A DNA stretch of 64,000 nucleotides from Pantoea coffeiphila (GTDB lineage Bacteria; Pseudomonadota; Gammaproteobacteria; Enterobacterales; Enterobacteriaceae). Positions 18,054-26,339 of this stretch are shown here, piece by piece; position 1 is the first letter of the stretch, and each line of letters begins with the position of its first letter. The position numbers were made by a program, and so were the translations under genes. Location of the stretch: the NCBI RefSeq assembly GCF_016909495.1, contig NZ_JAFBFW010000003.1, positions 248,001-312,000 of the forward strand, written 5' to 3'. Below the pieces are notes generated by a model. The model did not search any database, had not been told where the DNA came from, and saw only the letters and a list, made by a program, of their open reading frames with translations.

Positions 18054-18618
18054 TCCATATCCTCTCATGCTATTTTTTTTAGTACCATTTTGGTCTTTAT
18101 CCTATAGGAAAAAATCACCACTTAGTGCAAGAGATTGTGAGGGTCGTCTATCGTTAATGTTTAAATAATAGATGAAGACAATTAACAGGTACTTGACAGT
18201 TTTGCTAAGTATTCTCCTGGGTAGGGTGAATTTAAATAACGCTTATTTATTATGTGGTTATTTACTGGTTTTTTAAACGAATGGTAAACGTACTTTTGGT
18301 GGCAGGTTTGTCACAGTGAAGAATGAGTGGGAAGGCTATTCTATATTTTATTTTAGACTAATAGAGAGTTCTGGATGGCAGGGGGTTACCTGAAATTAAA
18401 ATTTTCAGCCAGATGGGTCGGGTGATGTTTATCGTATTCTGAGGTGGAGGGTTTCTGGCTGAAAATAGCCGTGATGACGAACATCGAACCTACAGGCCGC
18501 AGGTGGAGAATGTATTTTATTTTGCAGATCAATTCTTTTACATATTACCCGGTGTCTGTTTCCCCCTGAAGTCAGTCTTCAGGAAGAATAGCTGAAAATA
18601 AGGTTTCGAGCCGCGACG
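18054..18618. other. Gene-free AT-rich spacer with a 13-bp inverted repeat
   Basis: No plausible gene is seen in these 565 bp. A perfect 13-bp inverted repeat, ATTTTCAGCCAGA (18401-18413) and TCTGGCTGAAAAT (18454-18466), encloses 40 bp. The mrkH promoter should lie near 18070-18300. A second copy of part of the motif, GCTGAAAATA, appears at about 18591. I recognise no riboswitch. Confidence 0.5.
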
Positions 18619-19008
18619 TTATTTTTCTGATTCAGAAACGATCGTCCTTTCCTCACCGTACCAGAGCTGTGACTGCGTTAAATCGACAAACTGTCGTTCA
18701 TCGGCAATCAGCTCCCGCAGTGCCAGTAATCCCTCTTCGGTTTTTCGCGCCGCCAGATGTGACTCCATGTCGTCCCACCACAGCTCAGCGCAGCCATCGT
18801 AATCCACCTGCGGGGCATTTCGGGTTTGCCGTAGTGCCTCTTGTGCGGGGGCATCAGCATAAGGGACGGTCTGGATATAGCGACGAATCCCAAGAATTTC
18901 AGCGTGTTTAGTCACCAGCCGGGCATGGTTTTCACGCCAGTATCGATCGAATTCTTCCGCCGTTAAGTCCGCCCGTCTCCCTGTGGTTACGATAGCTCGT
19001 AATGACAT
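18619..19008 (-). CDS. EthD-domain protein
   Basis: This 129-residue cytosolic protein begins MSLRAIVTTGRRADLTAEEFDRYWRENHARLV, the pattern of the EthD / dimeric alpha-beta barrel family. Conserved elements are the FDRYWRENHARLV helix and the middle YDGCAELWWDD strand. Members include small degradative or detoxifying enzymes and proteins of unknown reaction, so a precise function cannot be given. The start at 19008 is supported by the domain beginning there, since the much longer upstream reading frame runs through the divergent tacA gene. It stands alone. Confidence 0.78.
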   Translation of the reverse strand: MSLRAIVTTGRRADLTAEEFDRYWRENHARLVTKHAEILGIRRYIQTVPYADAPAQEALRQTRNAPQVDYDGCAELWWDDMESHLAARKTEEGLLALRELIADERQFVDLTQSQLWYGEERTIVSESEK

Positions 19009-19019
19009 CTGCGTTACGA
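18987..19019. promoter_or_regulatory. Candidate TacA operator (three TTACGA half-sites)
   Basis: TTACGA (18987-18992), inverted TCGTAA (18997-19002) and TTACGA (19014-19019) lie 45-77 bp upstream of the antitoxin start. The first two form a 16-bp palindrome. Ribbon-helix-helix antitoxins repress their own operons through such repeats. The assignment is by position. Confidence 0.45.
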
Positions 19020-19063
19020 TTTCTGTATGATTAATGTCCAGTAAGTATGGCGGAGATAACATT

Positions 19064-19848
<785 letters not shown>

Positions 19849-19958
19849 ATTACAGGCTCCGATTTTTACGCATTGTGATTCTCTTTTTGGCATATCTCTC
19901 TCCTCAGAATGAAAGAGAATAGATAGCGCAGCCCGTTCCCCGACTAATTTTCTTTTTT

Positions 19959-19989
19959 TTCTGCCCGATTTCTTTCCTCGCGTGACCTC
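19959..19989 (+). promoter_or_regulatory. Likely ECF-sigma promoter of the heme receptor gene
   Basis: TTCTGCCCG at 19959-19967 is followed by TTTCT and then CGTGACCTC at 19981-19989, 42 bp before the receptor start. The same blocks in the same order occur before the tonB gene at 24252-24283. Two such matches flanking a sigma/anti-sigma pair point to the promoter class read by that sigma factor. Confidence 0.55.
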
Positions 19990-20030
19990 TTTGATGAGCT
20001 TTCGATTCAATACCTTCAGGGAACCGCTTA

Positions 20031-22538
20031 ATGACCATAAAAAATACAGTCCGCCCGACGCGCGCGGGGGCCGCCTCTGCCCGTAGTCGCCTTGCTATCG
20101 CCATCACCGGCCTGCTGGCCGCCACCGCCGTCGTGCCCGCTGGCGCGCTGGCACAGTCCGCTACGCTGCAGCAGCCAGCAGCGCGGACCTTCTCGATTCC
20201 TGCCGGGGATCTGGCGGGGGCGCTGCGCAGCGCCGCTGGCCAGGCGGGCGTCATTCTGATTTTCACCCCGGAGCAGACCCGCGGGAAAAGTAGCGCCGGC
20301 GTGCGCGGCAGCTACGGCGTTGAGCAGGCGCTGGATATCCTGCTGGCAGGGAGCGGCCTGCGCGCTGAACAGACCGACAGCGGCTACCGGCTGGTTGATA
20401 GCGCGGCAGAACAGGCTCTTGCTATTCCAGAGCTGTCGGTGGTCGCCGGGCTGTCCGACAGTACCGCCGCCGGGCGCTCCACGCTTGACCAACAGGATAT
20501 CGACCGCATCCAGGCCGACAACGTTGCCAGCCTGCTCGACAAGCTGCCGGGTGTGTCGATGGCCGGTTCGCCGCGTCCGGGTGGGCAGAGCCTGAATATC
20601 TGGGGCATGGGCGACATGGAAGACGTTAAGGTGGTACTGGACGGCGCGCCGAAGGGCTTCGAAAAGTATCGCCAGGGTTCGGTCTTTATTGAGCCGGAGC
20701 TGCTGAAGCGCGTGAGCGTCGACAAGGGCCCGCATAATATTCAGAACGCCAACGGCGGCTTCGGCGGTACCATCACGATGGAAACCAAAGACGCCGGTGA
20801 TATGCTGCGTCCGGGAGAAGATCTCGGCGGTATGTTGAAATACAGCTACCACACCAACGATCGCCAGGGCACTTACAGCGGCGCGCTGTACGGCCGCAGC
20901 GAGGAGGGATTTGCCGACGGCCTGCTGTACGCCAGCCGCCGCGACGGCGGCAATATCAAGCGCCCGGACGGCACGCGCTTCGCCTATTCTGAGAACGACC
21001 AGACCTCTTACCTGCTGAAAACTAACCTCTATCTGACCGATTCGCAGACCCTGACCCTCTCGGCGATGCGTTCCGAATCCGACGGCTGGCAGCCGTTTGC
21101 CGCCAAACGCGATGACATCGCCGCGCCGAGCCAGGCGAACATCGACCGCTACGGCTATGAGGAGGCCTGGCGCCGCATTCTGGTCTACCGCGATCAGAAG
21201 GACAGCAACTACTCGGCGAAGTGGAACCTCGCCCCGGAGTCACAGCCGCTGGTCAATCTGACCGTGGCGCTGGCCTATTCGAAAACCGAGCAGCACGACC
21301 GGCGTCCTGACTCCGCCTCGCAGTCCAGCTATCTCGGCACGCTGGGCAACGAGAGCTGGGTCAGCTATACCGACCGCCAGCTGGACGTCAGCAACGTGAG
21401 CGAGTTCAGCAGTGGGCCGCTGGAGCACAAGCTGCTGATCGGCACGCAGCTGCACAAGCACGACCGCGATACGCTGATGTACTATCCGTCCGGCGCGACC
21501 AACGCCAGCTACAACTACGGTTACTTCCAGCCTTACTATATGCCGGCGGGTAAACAGGAGACGCGTAGCGTCTATCTACAGGATGCGGTGAGCTACGGCG
21601 ACCTGACGATCACCCCGGGCCTGCGCTACGACCACGTCACCAACACCGGGCGGCCGAACCTCGCGCCGCGCTATAACGACAGCGATCCGCTGGCCGGCCA
21701 CGACTACAGCAGCGTGACCTACACCGGCTGGTCGCCGCACCTCGGCACCATCTGGAAGGCGACGCGTAACGTCTCGCTGTTTGCCGACGTCAGCCGCACC
21801 TGGCGCGCGCCGGTGATCGACGAGCAGTACGAAGTGCAGTCCGCCGCTTCCAGCGTGCCGGGCACCAGCCGCAATCTGCAGGTGGAGCGCATTACCGGCA
21901 TCCGGCTGGGCGCGGTGCTTGACTTCAACGACCTGCTGCTGGACAAGGACAGCCTGCAGATCCGCACCACCCTGTTCCGTAACCGTGGAAAGAACGAGAT
22001 CTTCTACCGCCGCGGCGTGCTGTGCGAAGAGGGCAGCTGCGGCCAGCCGCTCTCCAACTACCGCAACCTGCCGGGCTACACCATTGAAGGGTTTGAGGTT
22101 GAGTCGTTCTACGACAGCGAAAGCGTGTTCGGCAGCCTGTCGCTGTCGTCGATTCGCGGTAAGCGCGATGGCTCACCGCGTGACCCGTGGGGCAATGAAA
22201 CATGGATCGCCGAAATCCCGCCGACGACCGCGCATGCGATGCTCGGCCTGAAAGTGCCGCGTGCCAATCTGGCCTTCGGCGTAACCGGCGACTTCGTACG
22301 TAAGCAGGATCGCTCGCCGGTGGATGGCGATCCTCAGGCGGCGGTATGGGCGCTGCCGAAAACCTCGGGTTACGCGCTGTACGGCCTGTTCGCTTCGTGG
22401 GAGCCAAACTTCTGGCGCGGTCTTGAGGCGCGGGTCACCGTCGATAACCTGCTGAACCACAACTACTATCCGTACCTTGGCGAGTCGGTTTCCGGCGTCG
22501 GGCGCAACTTCAAGTTCAGCGTCAGCCAGCGTTTCTAA
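20031..22538 (+). CDS. hasR: HasR-like TonB-dependent heme receptor with signalling domain
   Basis: This 835-residue outer-membrane receptor has a signal peptide of about 42 residues. A secretin/TonB N-terminal (STN) domain for transcriptional signalling follows (about residues 50-125). A TonB-box-like ELSVVAG at 134-140 precedes the plug (about 150-260), which contains VVLDGAPKGFEKYRQGSVFIEPELLKRV. The rest is the 22-strand barrel ending in SVSQRF. A WRAP sequence in TWRAPVIDEQYEV stands where heme receptors have FRAP, and NLQVERITGIRLG matches the following NPNL-type region. The plug resembles HasR. No hemophore gene (hasA) or type I secretion genes are nearby, so it may take free heme, a hemophore encoded elsewhere, or another ligand. 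Confidence 0.72.
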   Translation: MTIKNTVRPTRAGAASARSRLAIAITGLLAATAVVPAGALAQSATLQQPAARTFSIPAGDLAGALRSAAGQAGVILIFTPEQTRGKSSAGVRGSYGVEQALDILLAGSGLRAEQTDSGYRLVDSAAEQALAIPELSVVAGLSDSTAAGRSTLDQQDIDRIQADNVASLLDKLPGVSMAGSPRPGGQSLNIWGMGDMEDVKVVLDGAPKGFEKYRQGSVFIEPELLKRVSVDKGPHNIQNANGGFGGTITMETKDAGDMLRPGEDLGGMLKYSYHTNDRQGTYSGALYGRSEEGFADGLLYASRRDGGNIKRPDGTRFAYSENDQTSYLLKTNLYLTDSQTLTLSAMRSESDGWQPFAAKRDDIAAPSQANIDRYGYEEAWRRILVYRDQKDSNYSAKWNLAPESQPLVNLTVALAYSKTEQHDRRPDSASQSSYLGTLGNESWVSYTDRQLDVSNVSEFSSGPLEHKLLIGTQLHKHDRDTLMYYPSGATNASYNYGYFQPYYMPAGKQETRSVYLQDAVSYGDLTITPGLRYDHVTNTGRPNLAPRYNDSDPLAGHDYSSVTYTGWSPHLGTIWKATRNVSLFADVSRTWRAPVIDEQYEVQSAASSVPGTSRNLQVERITGIRLGAVLDFNDLLLDKDSLQIRTTLFRNRGKNEIFYRRGVLCEEGSCGQPLSNYRNLPGYTIEGFEVESFYDSESVFGSLSLSSIRGKRDGSPRDPWGNETWIAEIPPTTAHAMLGLKVPRANLAFGVTGDFVRKQDRSPVDGDPQAAVWALPKTSGYALYGLFASWEPNFWRGLEARVTVDNLLNHNYYPYLGESVSGVGRNFKFSVSQRF

Positions 22539-22653
22539 TCCTTCCTCCCGGCGGGGGCCGCAGTGGCCCCCGCACCGCACGTGTGGCCGCATAACGCGGT
22601 AAAGCGCGTTAAAATTCAGCAATAACTTGACACGCCATTTACATTATCTAAAT

Positions 22654-22672
22654 AATAATGATTGTTATTTTC
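22654..22672. promoter_or_regulatory. Fur box upstream of the ECF sigma gene
   Basis: AATAATGATTGTTATTTTC matches the Fur consensus at 14 of 19 positions by eye, in a run of overlapping ATTATC-like hexamers from 22643 to 22686. It lies 27 bp before the sigma start codon. Iron would repress the sigma gene. Confidence 0.65.
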
Positions 22673-22698
22673 ACTATCATTACTATCGGGTGTTTTGC

Positions 22699-23211
22699 AT
22701 GGCGAGGAAACAGAGCGCAGCGTCCCACGGTTTTGCCGAACAGCTCTACCTTGAGCATCACAGCTGGCTGTGCAGCTGGCTGCGCAACAGGGTCAGCTGC
22801 GCGTCCCATGCGGAAGATCTGGCACAGGATACCTTTTTGGGTATCCTGCTCAGCCCGCAGCTGTTAACGATCCGCGAGCCGCGCCCGTTCCTGGCTACGG
22901 TGGCACGCCGCCTGGTCGCCAACTTCTACCGCCGTAAAAAGATTGAAGAGCACTACCTGCAGGCGCTCGCCGAGCTGCCGGAAGAGGCGATCCCCTCGCC
23001 GGAAGTGCGCCAGCAGGCGATTGAAATGCTGGAGCAGCTTGACCGGGCGCTGGACGGGCTGCCGCCGCACGTGCGCGAAGCGTTCCTGCTGGCGCACCTG
23101 CAGGGCATGCGCTACAGCGACATTGCAGAACGCTTGCGTGTCTCAACCAGCTCGGTGAAACAGTACCTACAGCGTGCCAACCTGCACTGCTTCTTTGCGC
23201 TGTCGGCGTAA
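22699..23211 (+). CDS. FecI/HasI-like ECF sigma factor
   Basis: This 170-residue group IV sigma factor starts at the ATG at 22699 (MARKQSAAS), just behind the Fur box. An upstream reading-frame extension would run through the Fur box and is rejected. Region 2 contains DLAQDTFLGILLS and RPFLATVARRLVANFYRRKK. Region 4 contains LDGLPPHVREAFLLAHLQGMRYSDIAERLRVSTSSVKQYL. Iron-starvation sigma factors of this class are activated through the STN domain of the partner receptor and a FecR-type protein. Its stop overlaps the anti-sigma start (TAATG). Confidence 0.9.
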   Translation: MARKQSAASHGFAEQLYLEHHSWLCSWLRNRVSCASHAEDLAQDTFLGILLSPQLLTIREPRPFLATVARRLVANFYRRKKIEEHYLQALAELPEEAIPSPEVRQQAIEMLEQLDRALDGLPPHVREAFLLAHLQGMRYSDIAERLRVSTSSVKQYLQRANLHCFFALSA

Positions 23212-24140
23212 TGATGGCGGAGGGGCGCGCGATGGCCGAAGAGATTGACCCGAAGAGCGCACGTGAGGCGGTGGCGTGGCTGACGCAGCTGATGTCGGAA
23301 GAGGCGAACGGCGAGGATAAGGACGGCTGGCAGCGCTGGCTGGCGGCCAGCCCGGAAAACGTGCGGGCCTGGCAGCATATCAGCCGCTTCTCCTCGCAGT
23401 TCTCGCAGCTGAACGGCGAGGCGGCGCACCGCAGCCTGTCGACGGTCGCCAACCCGCAGCGCCGTCGGCTGCTGCGCTGCGCGGCCGGCGTTGGTCTGAT
23501 CGGCGCGGTCGGCGCAGGGGTGCTGCCCTGGCGATCGTGGCAGGCGGACTACCGCACGGCAATCGGCGAGCAGCAGCGGGTCACGCTAAGCGACGGCACC
23601 GATCTGCTGCTGAACACGCAGACCGCGGTGAACGTCAGCCTGCCGCAGCTCAGCCTGCTGCAGGGCGAAATGCTGGTCGCCGCGCCGCGCAGCGGCATGC
23701 CGCTGCAACTGTTGCTGCCGCAGGGCAGCGTGCAGTCGCACAACAGCCGCTTCAGCCTGCGGCTGCATGACGACTATAGCGAGCTTGCGGTCTATCACGG
23801 CCAGCTCAGCATCACGCCTCTGGATGGCCAGCGCACCACCCTCAACGCGGGCTACGGCGGTCGGTTGAATCTCAGCGGGTTCCACAAAGTGGGCAGAGTC
23901 AGCGGGGAACCCGGCTGGCAGCAGGGAATGCTGTACGCCGACAATATGCGACTGGATGACTTTCTCGCCGAGCTGGCGCGCTACCGGCGCGGCGTAATCC
24001 GCTGCGGTCAGCAGGTCGCAGGCCTGCGGCTGTCGGGTGCCTTCCCGCTCGCTGACACCGATCGGATTATTGCCTCGCTGCCCGGCACGCTGCCGGTTCA
24101 GGTCAGCTCACTATCGAAATACTTCATCAGCATCTCATAG
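23211..24140 (+). CDS. FecR/HasS-like anti-sigma regulator
   Basis: This 309-residue protein has the cytosolic N-terminal domain (about residues 1-70) typical of FecR proteins, with VAWLTQLMSEEAN and WQRWLAASPENVRAW. One membrane segment lies at about 85-105 (AGVGLIGAVGAGVLPW). The periplasmic FecR domain contains GEQQRVTLSDGTDLLLNTQTAV. It should relay the state of the receptor signalling domain to the sigma factor. Start overlaps the sigma stop, and a second ATG follows directly at 23214. The order receptor-sigma-anti-sigma-tonB differs from that of the Serratia has locus. Confidence 0.88.
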   Translation: MMAEGRAMAEEIDPKSAREAVAWLTQLMSEEANGEDKDGWQRWLAASPENVRAWQHISRFSSQFSQLNGEAAHRSLSTVANPQRRRLLRCAAGVGLIGAVGAGVLPWRSWQADYRTAIGEQQRVTLSDGTDLLLNTQTAVNVSLPQLSLLQGEMLVAAPRSGMPLQLLLPQGSVQSHNSRFSLRLHDDYSELAVYHGQLSITPLDGQRTTLNAGYGGRLNLSGFHKVGRVSGEPGWQQGMLYADNMRLDDFLAELARYRRGVIRCGQQVAGLRLSGAFPLADTDRIIASLPGTLPVQVSSLSKYFISIS

Positions 24141-24251
24141 TCGGCTATTAATAGATGAATACGCTTAAAAAGAGTGATGTTAATATTCGCAGTAGAATAT
24201 AAAACTACAGTAAAGACGATTTAAGATAAATAACCCCATAATTCATCGCAG

Positions 24252-24283
24252 TTCTGCCCGTTTCTCTCCGCTCGGGTGACCTC
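24252..24283 (+). promoter_or_regulatory. Likely ECF-sigma promoter of the tonB gene
   Basis: TTCTGCCCG (24252-24260), TTTCT and GGTGACCTC (24275-24283) repeat, with one base more spacing, the element before the receptor gene. It is 69 bp upstream of the TonB start. Confidence 0.55.
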
Positions 24284-24351
24284 AGGGTAATCCCCCGATT
24301 GTTTTCAGGCACATCGGGCACCTTTTACGGCCAATCCGGGTACCGCTGCTT

Positions 24352-25167
24352 ATGATCGCTCACTCCGTCCTTCCCTCCAGCCCGTTTCCCGCACCGCAGC
24401 GGCAGCGCCGCCGGGCCGCGGCCGGGCTGCTTACGCTGGCGCTGCACGGCACGTTGCTGCTGTGGTTGAGCTACCGAGCTGCTCCGCCGCCGCCGCTGCC
24501 CGCCGCACAGCCGATGCTGCTGCTGGCGGTCGCCGAGCAGGCCGAGTCGGTGCCGGACAGCGAGAAAAGGCCGACCGGCGTGCGCCAGGTGCAGGCGATC
24601 GCCGCGCAGGCCGAGCCAACCCGGCAGGCCGCCCCGCAGCTGACGGAGGCGCCCGACGCCCTTATTCATCGCCCGACCGCCGCCGCACAGCCTGACAAAA
24701 CCCTGGTCGAGAAGCAGAAACCCCCGAAGCGTCCGGTGGAAAAGGCGCTGCCGAACCCGCCTTCCCGCGCGGCGGCCGCGCCGGATACCAGCGCGCCGCC
24801 GCCGATGGCGGGCAAGATCGTTGCTGCCCCGCGTAACCAGGCCGCAGCCCAGCCCAGCCGCAACGCGTCGGCGTGGAGCGGGGAACTGCTGGCGCATCTC
24901 AGCCGCTACAAGCGCTACCCGGCGATCGCGCTGCGCCAGCAGCGGCAGGGCGTAGCGCAGATAAGCATTACCCTCGATCGCCAGGGCAGGGTGCTGGCGG
25001 TGAAGCTGCTGCGCTCGAGCGGCGTCAGCTCGCTGGATCGGGAAACTACCGAGCTACCGCTGCGTGCATCGCCGGTGCCGCCGCCGCCGCCGGAGATGGT
25101 CGTCGGCATGGCCGAGATCAGCATCAGCCTCCCGGTGCGCTTCGACCTGAGCGAAGCGCGCAAATAA
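24352..25167 (+). CDS. Dedicated TonB protein (HasB-like)
   Basis: This 271-residue TonB-family energy transducer has an N-terminal membrane anchor at about residues 22-41 with the conserved His (LTLALHGTLLLW). A long Pro/Ala-rich periplasmic spacer runs to about residue 175. The C-terminal TonB fold starts with YKRYPAIALRQQRQGVAQI and contains DRQGRVLAVKLLRSSG and SPVPPPPPEM. HasB plays this role for HasR in Serratia, and the position here suggests the same division of labour. Exb proteins are not encoded nearby. Confidence 0.86.
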   Translation: MIAHSVLPSSPFPAPQRQRRRAAAGLLTLALHGTLLLWLSYRAAPPPPLPAAQPMLLLAVAEQAESVPDSEKRPTGVRQVQAIAAQAEPTRQAAPQLTEAPDALIHRPTAAAQPDKTLVEKQKPPKRPVEKALPNPPSRAAAAPDTSAPPPMAGKIVAAPRNQAAAQPSRNASAWSGELLAHLSRYKRYPAIALRQQRQGVAQISITLDRQGRVLAVKLLRSSGVSSLDRETTELPLRASPVPPPPPEMVVGMAEISISLPVRFDLSEARK

Positions 25168-25173
25168 CTTAAA

Positions 25174-25199
25174 GCGCCGACGACGTAGCCCGTCGGCGC
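25174..25199 (+). terminator. Terminator-like hairpin after tonB
   Basis: GCGCCGACG (25174-25182) and CGTCGGCGC (25191-25199) form a 9-bp GC stem directly after the tonB stop. No clear T tract follows. From here to about 25470 I see no gene or recognisable element. Confidence 0.5.
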
Positions 25200-25479
25200 A
25201 GCAGACTCACTCCACCGTAGCTGCGTCCGCTTTTGGCTGTGAGTTCATCGATTTCTCTAAGTGCAGAAAGACGTCAAAGTACTTTCAGAATGGTTGCCTG
25301 GCAGGCCATGAAATAGGGTGGGAATAGTGCGTATGGGCAATGTGAGGTTTAGCAGGAAACGTCACTGCCACCCGAAAGGCGGGTAACTGCTCGAGAAAAA
25401 TGCTCAGGCTGGATGGAAAGGGCAGAGTAGCGCATATGTGGCTAAGACGACCGAAAATCTACCGGAACGCTGAAAAGCA

Positions 25480-25503
25480 AAAACCCGCCGTTAGGCGGGT
25501 TCT
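25480..25503 (-). terminator. Terminator of the tRNA-Phe gene
   Basis: Read on the minus strand, AACCCGCC and GGCGGGTT form an 8-bp stem followed by TTTGCTTTT, just downstream of the tRNA 3' end. Confidence 0.75.
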
Positions 25504-25510
25504 TTGAATG

Positions 25511-25586
25511 TGGTGCCCGAACCCGGAATCGAACCAGGGACACGGGGATTTTCAATCCCCTGCTCTACCGACTGAGCTATTCGGGC
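25511..25586 (-). tRNA. pheU: tRNA-Phe (anticodon GAA)
   Basis: This 76-nt tRNA includes the encoded CCA. The acceptor arms GCCCGAA/TTCGGGC, the D-arm AGCTCAGTCGGTAGAGC, the anticodon stem GGGGA/TCCCC around TTGAAAA, and the T-arm GGTTCGATTCC are all present. It sits next to yjdC, as pheU does in E. coli. Genes on its 3' side (to the left) differ entirely from E. coli, consistent with use as an integration site, though I found no integrase or repeated 3' end. Confidence 0.97.
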
Positions 25587-25596
25587 AACGGGGCGC

Positions 25597-25625
25597 ATTA
25601 AACCGTAATGGCCGTTCGGCGTCAA
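25597..25625 (-). promoter_or_regulatory. Sigma-70 promoter of tRNA-Phe
   Basis: On the minus strand, TTGACG (25625-25620), a 17-bp spacer and TTTAAT (25602-25597) are followed by a GC-rich GCGCCCC discriminator, typical of stringently controlled tRNA genes. Confidence 0.7.
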
Positions 25626-25696
25626 CGGCTTTGTCATAAAAAATACCTAAATCCCCGCTGACTGCCTGCTTTTTGCTCTGATGGCGCAAAAGCTGC

Positions 25697-26275
25697 TCAG
25701 GAAAGCGCACCGTTCTTACGGCACATCGAAATAGCGAGGACATCCTCGGCCAGTCTGCGGGCGGTTTCAACGTCCTGCACCTGACGTTTCACCAGCAGGC
25801 GCGACAGGCAGCCTTCCAGAATTAACTCCATCTGATGTGCAACCAGCGTGGGGTTATCCGCGCCCAGCGTATCGAGCAGCTCGTGGGTATACTGCCAGGA
25901 GGCTTTCTTTTGCTGTTCGGCAAGCTGATGGATCGGATGGTCGGCCTGCGGATAGAAGCTACAGGCGGCAATAAACAGGCAGCCGGGATAGCGCTGGTTA
26001 TTCACAGCATCGGTCAGCACCTGATAGCGCGCCAGCAGCTTTTGACCGGCGCTGAGCTCATCATCCAGCAGCAGCTTGCGCCGCCAGATATCGATCTGCT
26101 CGCCGTGATAGCGCAAGGCGTCATACAGCAACGCTTCGCGATCGGGCCAGAAGCGTTTGATCTCTTCTTCCGAGCAATCCAGCTCTCCAACCAGCATGGT
26201 AAGAGAGGTTGTTGCCGCCAATCCGTATTTCTCGAGGATATTCAGGGCATGCTCGAGTACCTGTTCACGCTGCAA
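25697..26275 (-). CDS. yjdC: TetR-family regulator YjdC
   Basis: This 192-residue TetR-like protein has an N-terminal helix-turn-helix (about residues 5-50; [21 protein letters not shown]). A helical C-terminal part contains [13 protein letters not shown]. It matches E. coli YjdC in size and sits between tRNA-Phe and dsbD as in E. coli. Its targets are not known to me. It is 64 bp downstream of dsbD on the same strand. Confidence 0.88.
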   Translation of the reverse strand: MQREQVLEHALNILEKYGLAATTSLTMLVGELDCSEEEIKRFWPDREALLYDALRYHGEQIDIWRRKLLLDDELSAGQKLLARYQVLTDAVNNQRYPGCLFIAACSFYPQADHPIHQLAEQQKKASWQYTHELLDTLGADNPTLVAHQMELILEGCLSRLLVKRQVQDVETARRLAEDVLAISMCRKNGALS

Positions 26276-26339
26276 TTGGCTCTCCTTTTCTGTTCCGGTC
26301 TGGCATCGCCACGGATGCGCAATAAGACCTTAGTGTTGT

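Noticed and set aside
18301..18618. Possible c-di-GMP riboswitch near the mrkH/mrkJ genes
   Set aside because: I looked for the conserved GEMM core in this spacer and did not find it. Only an inverted repeat is present.
20028..20852. 274-codon minus-strand frame opposite the receptor gene
   Set aside because: Antisense shadow of the STN and plug domains.
25511..25586. Duplicated 3' end of tRNA-Phe as an attachment site
   Set aside because: I searched by eye to the left for TGGTGCCCGAACCCGG and found no second copy in the window. It could lie beyond the left edge.
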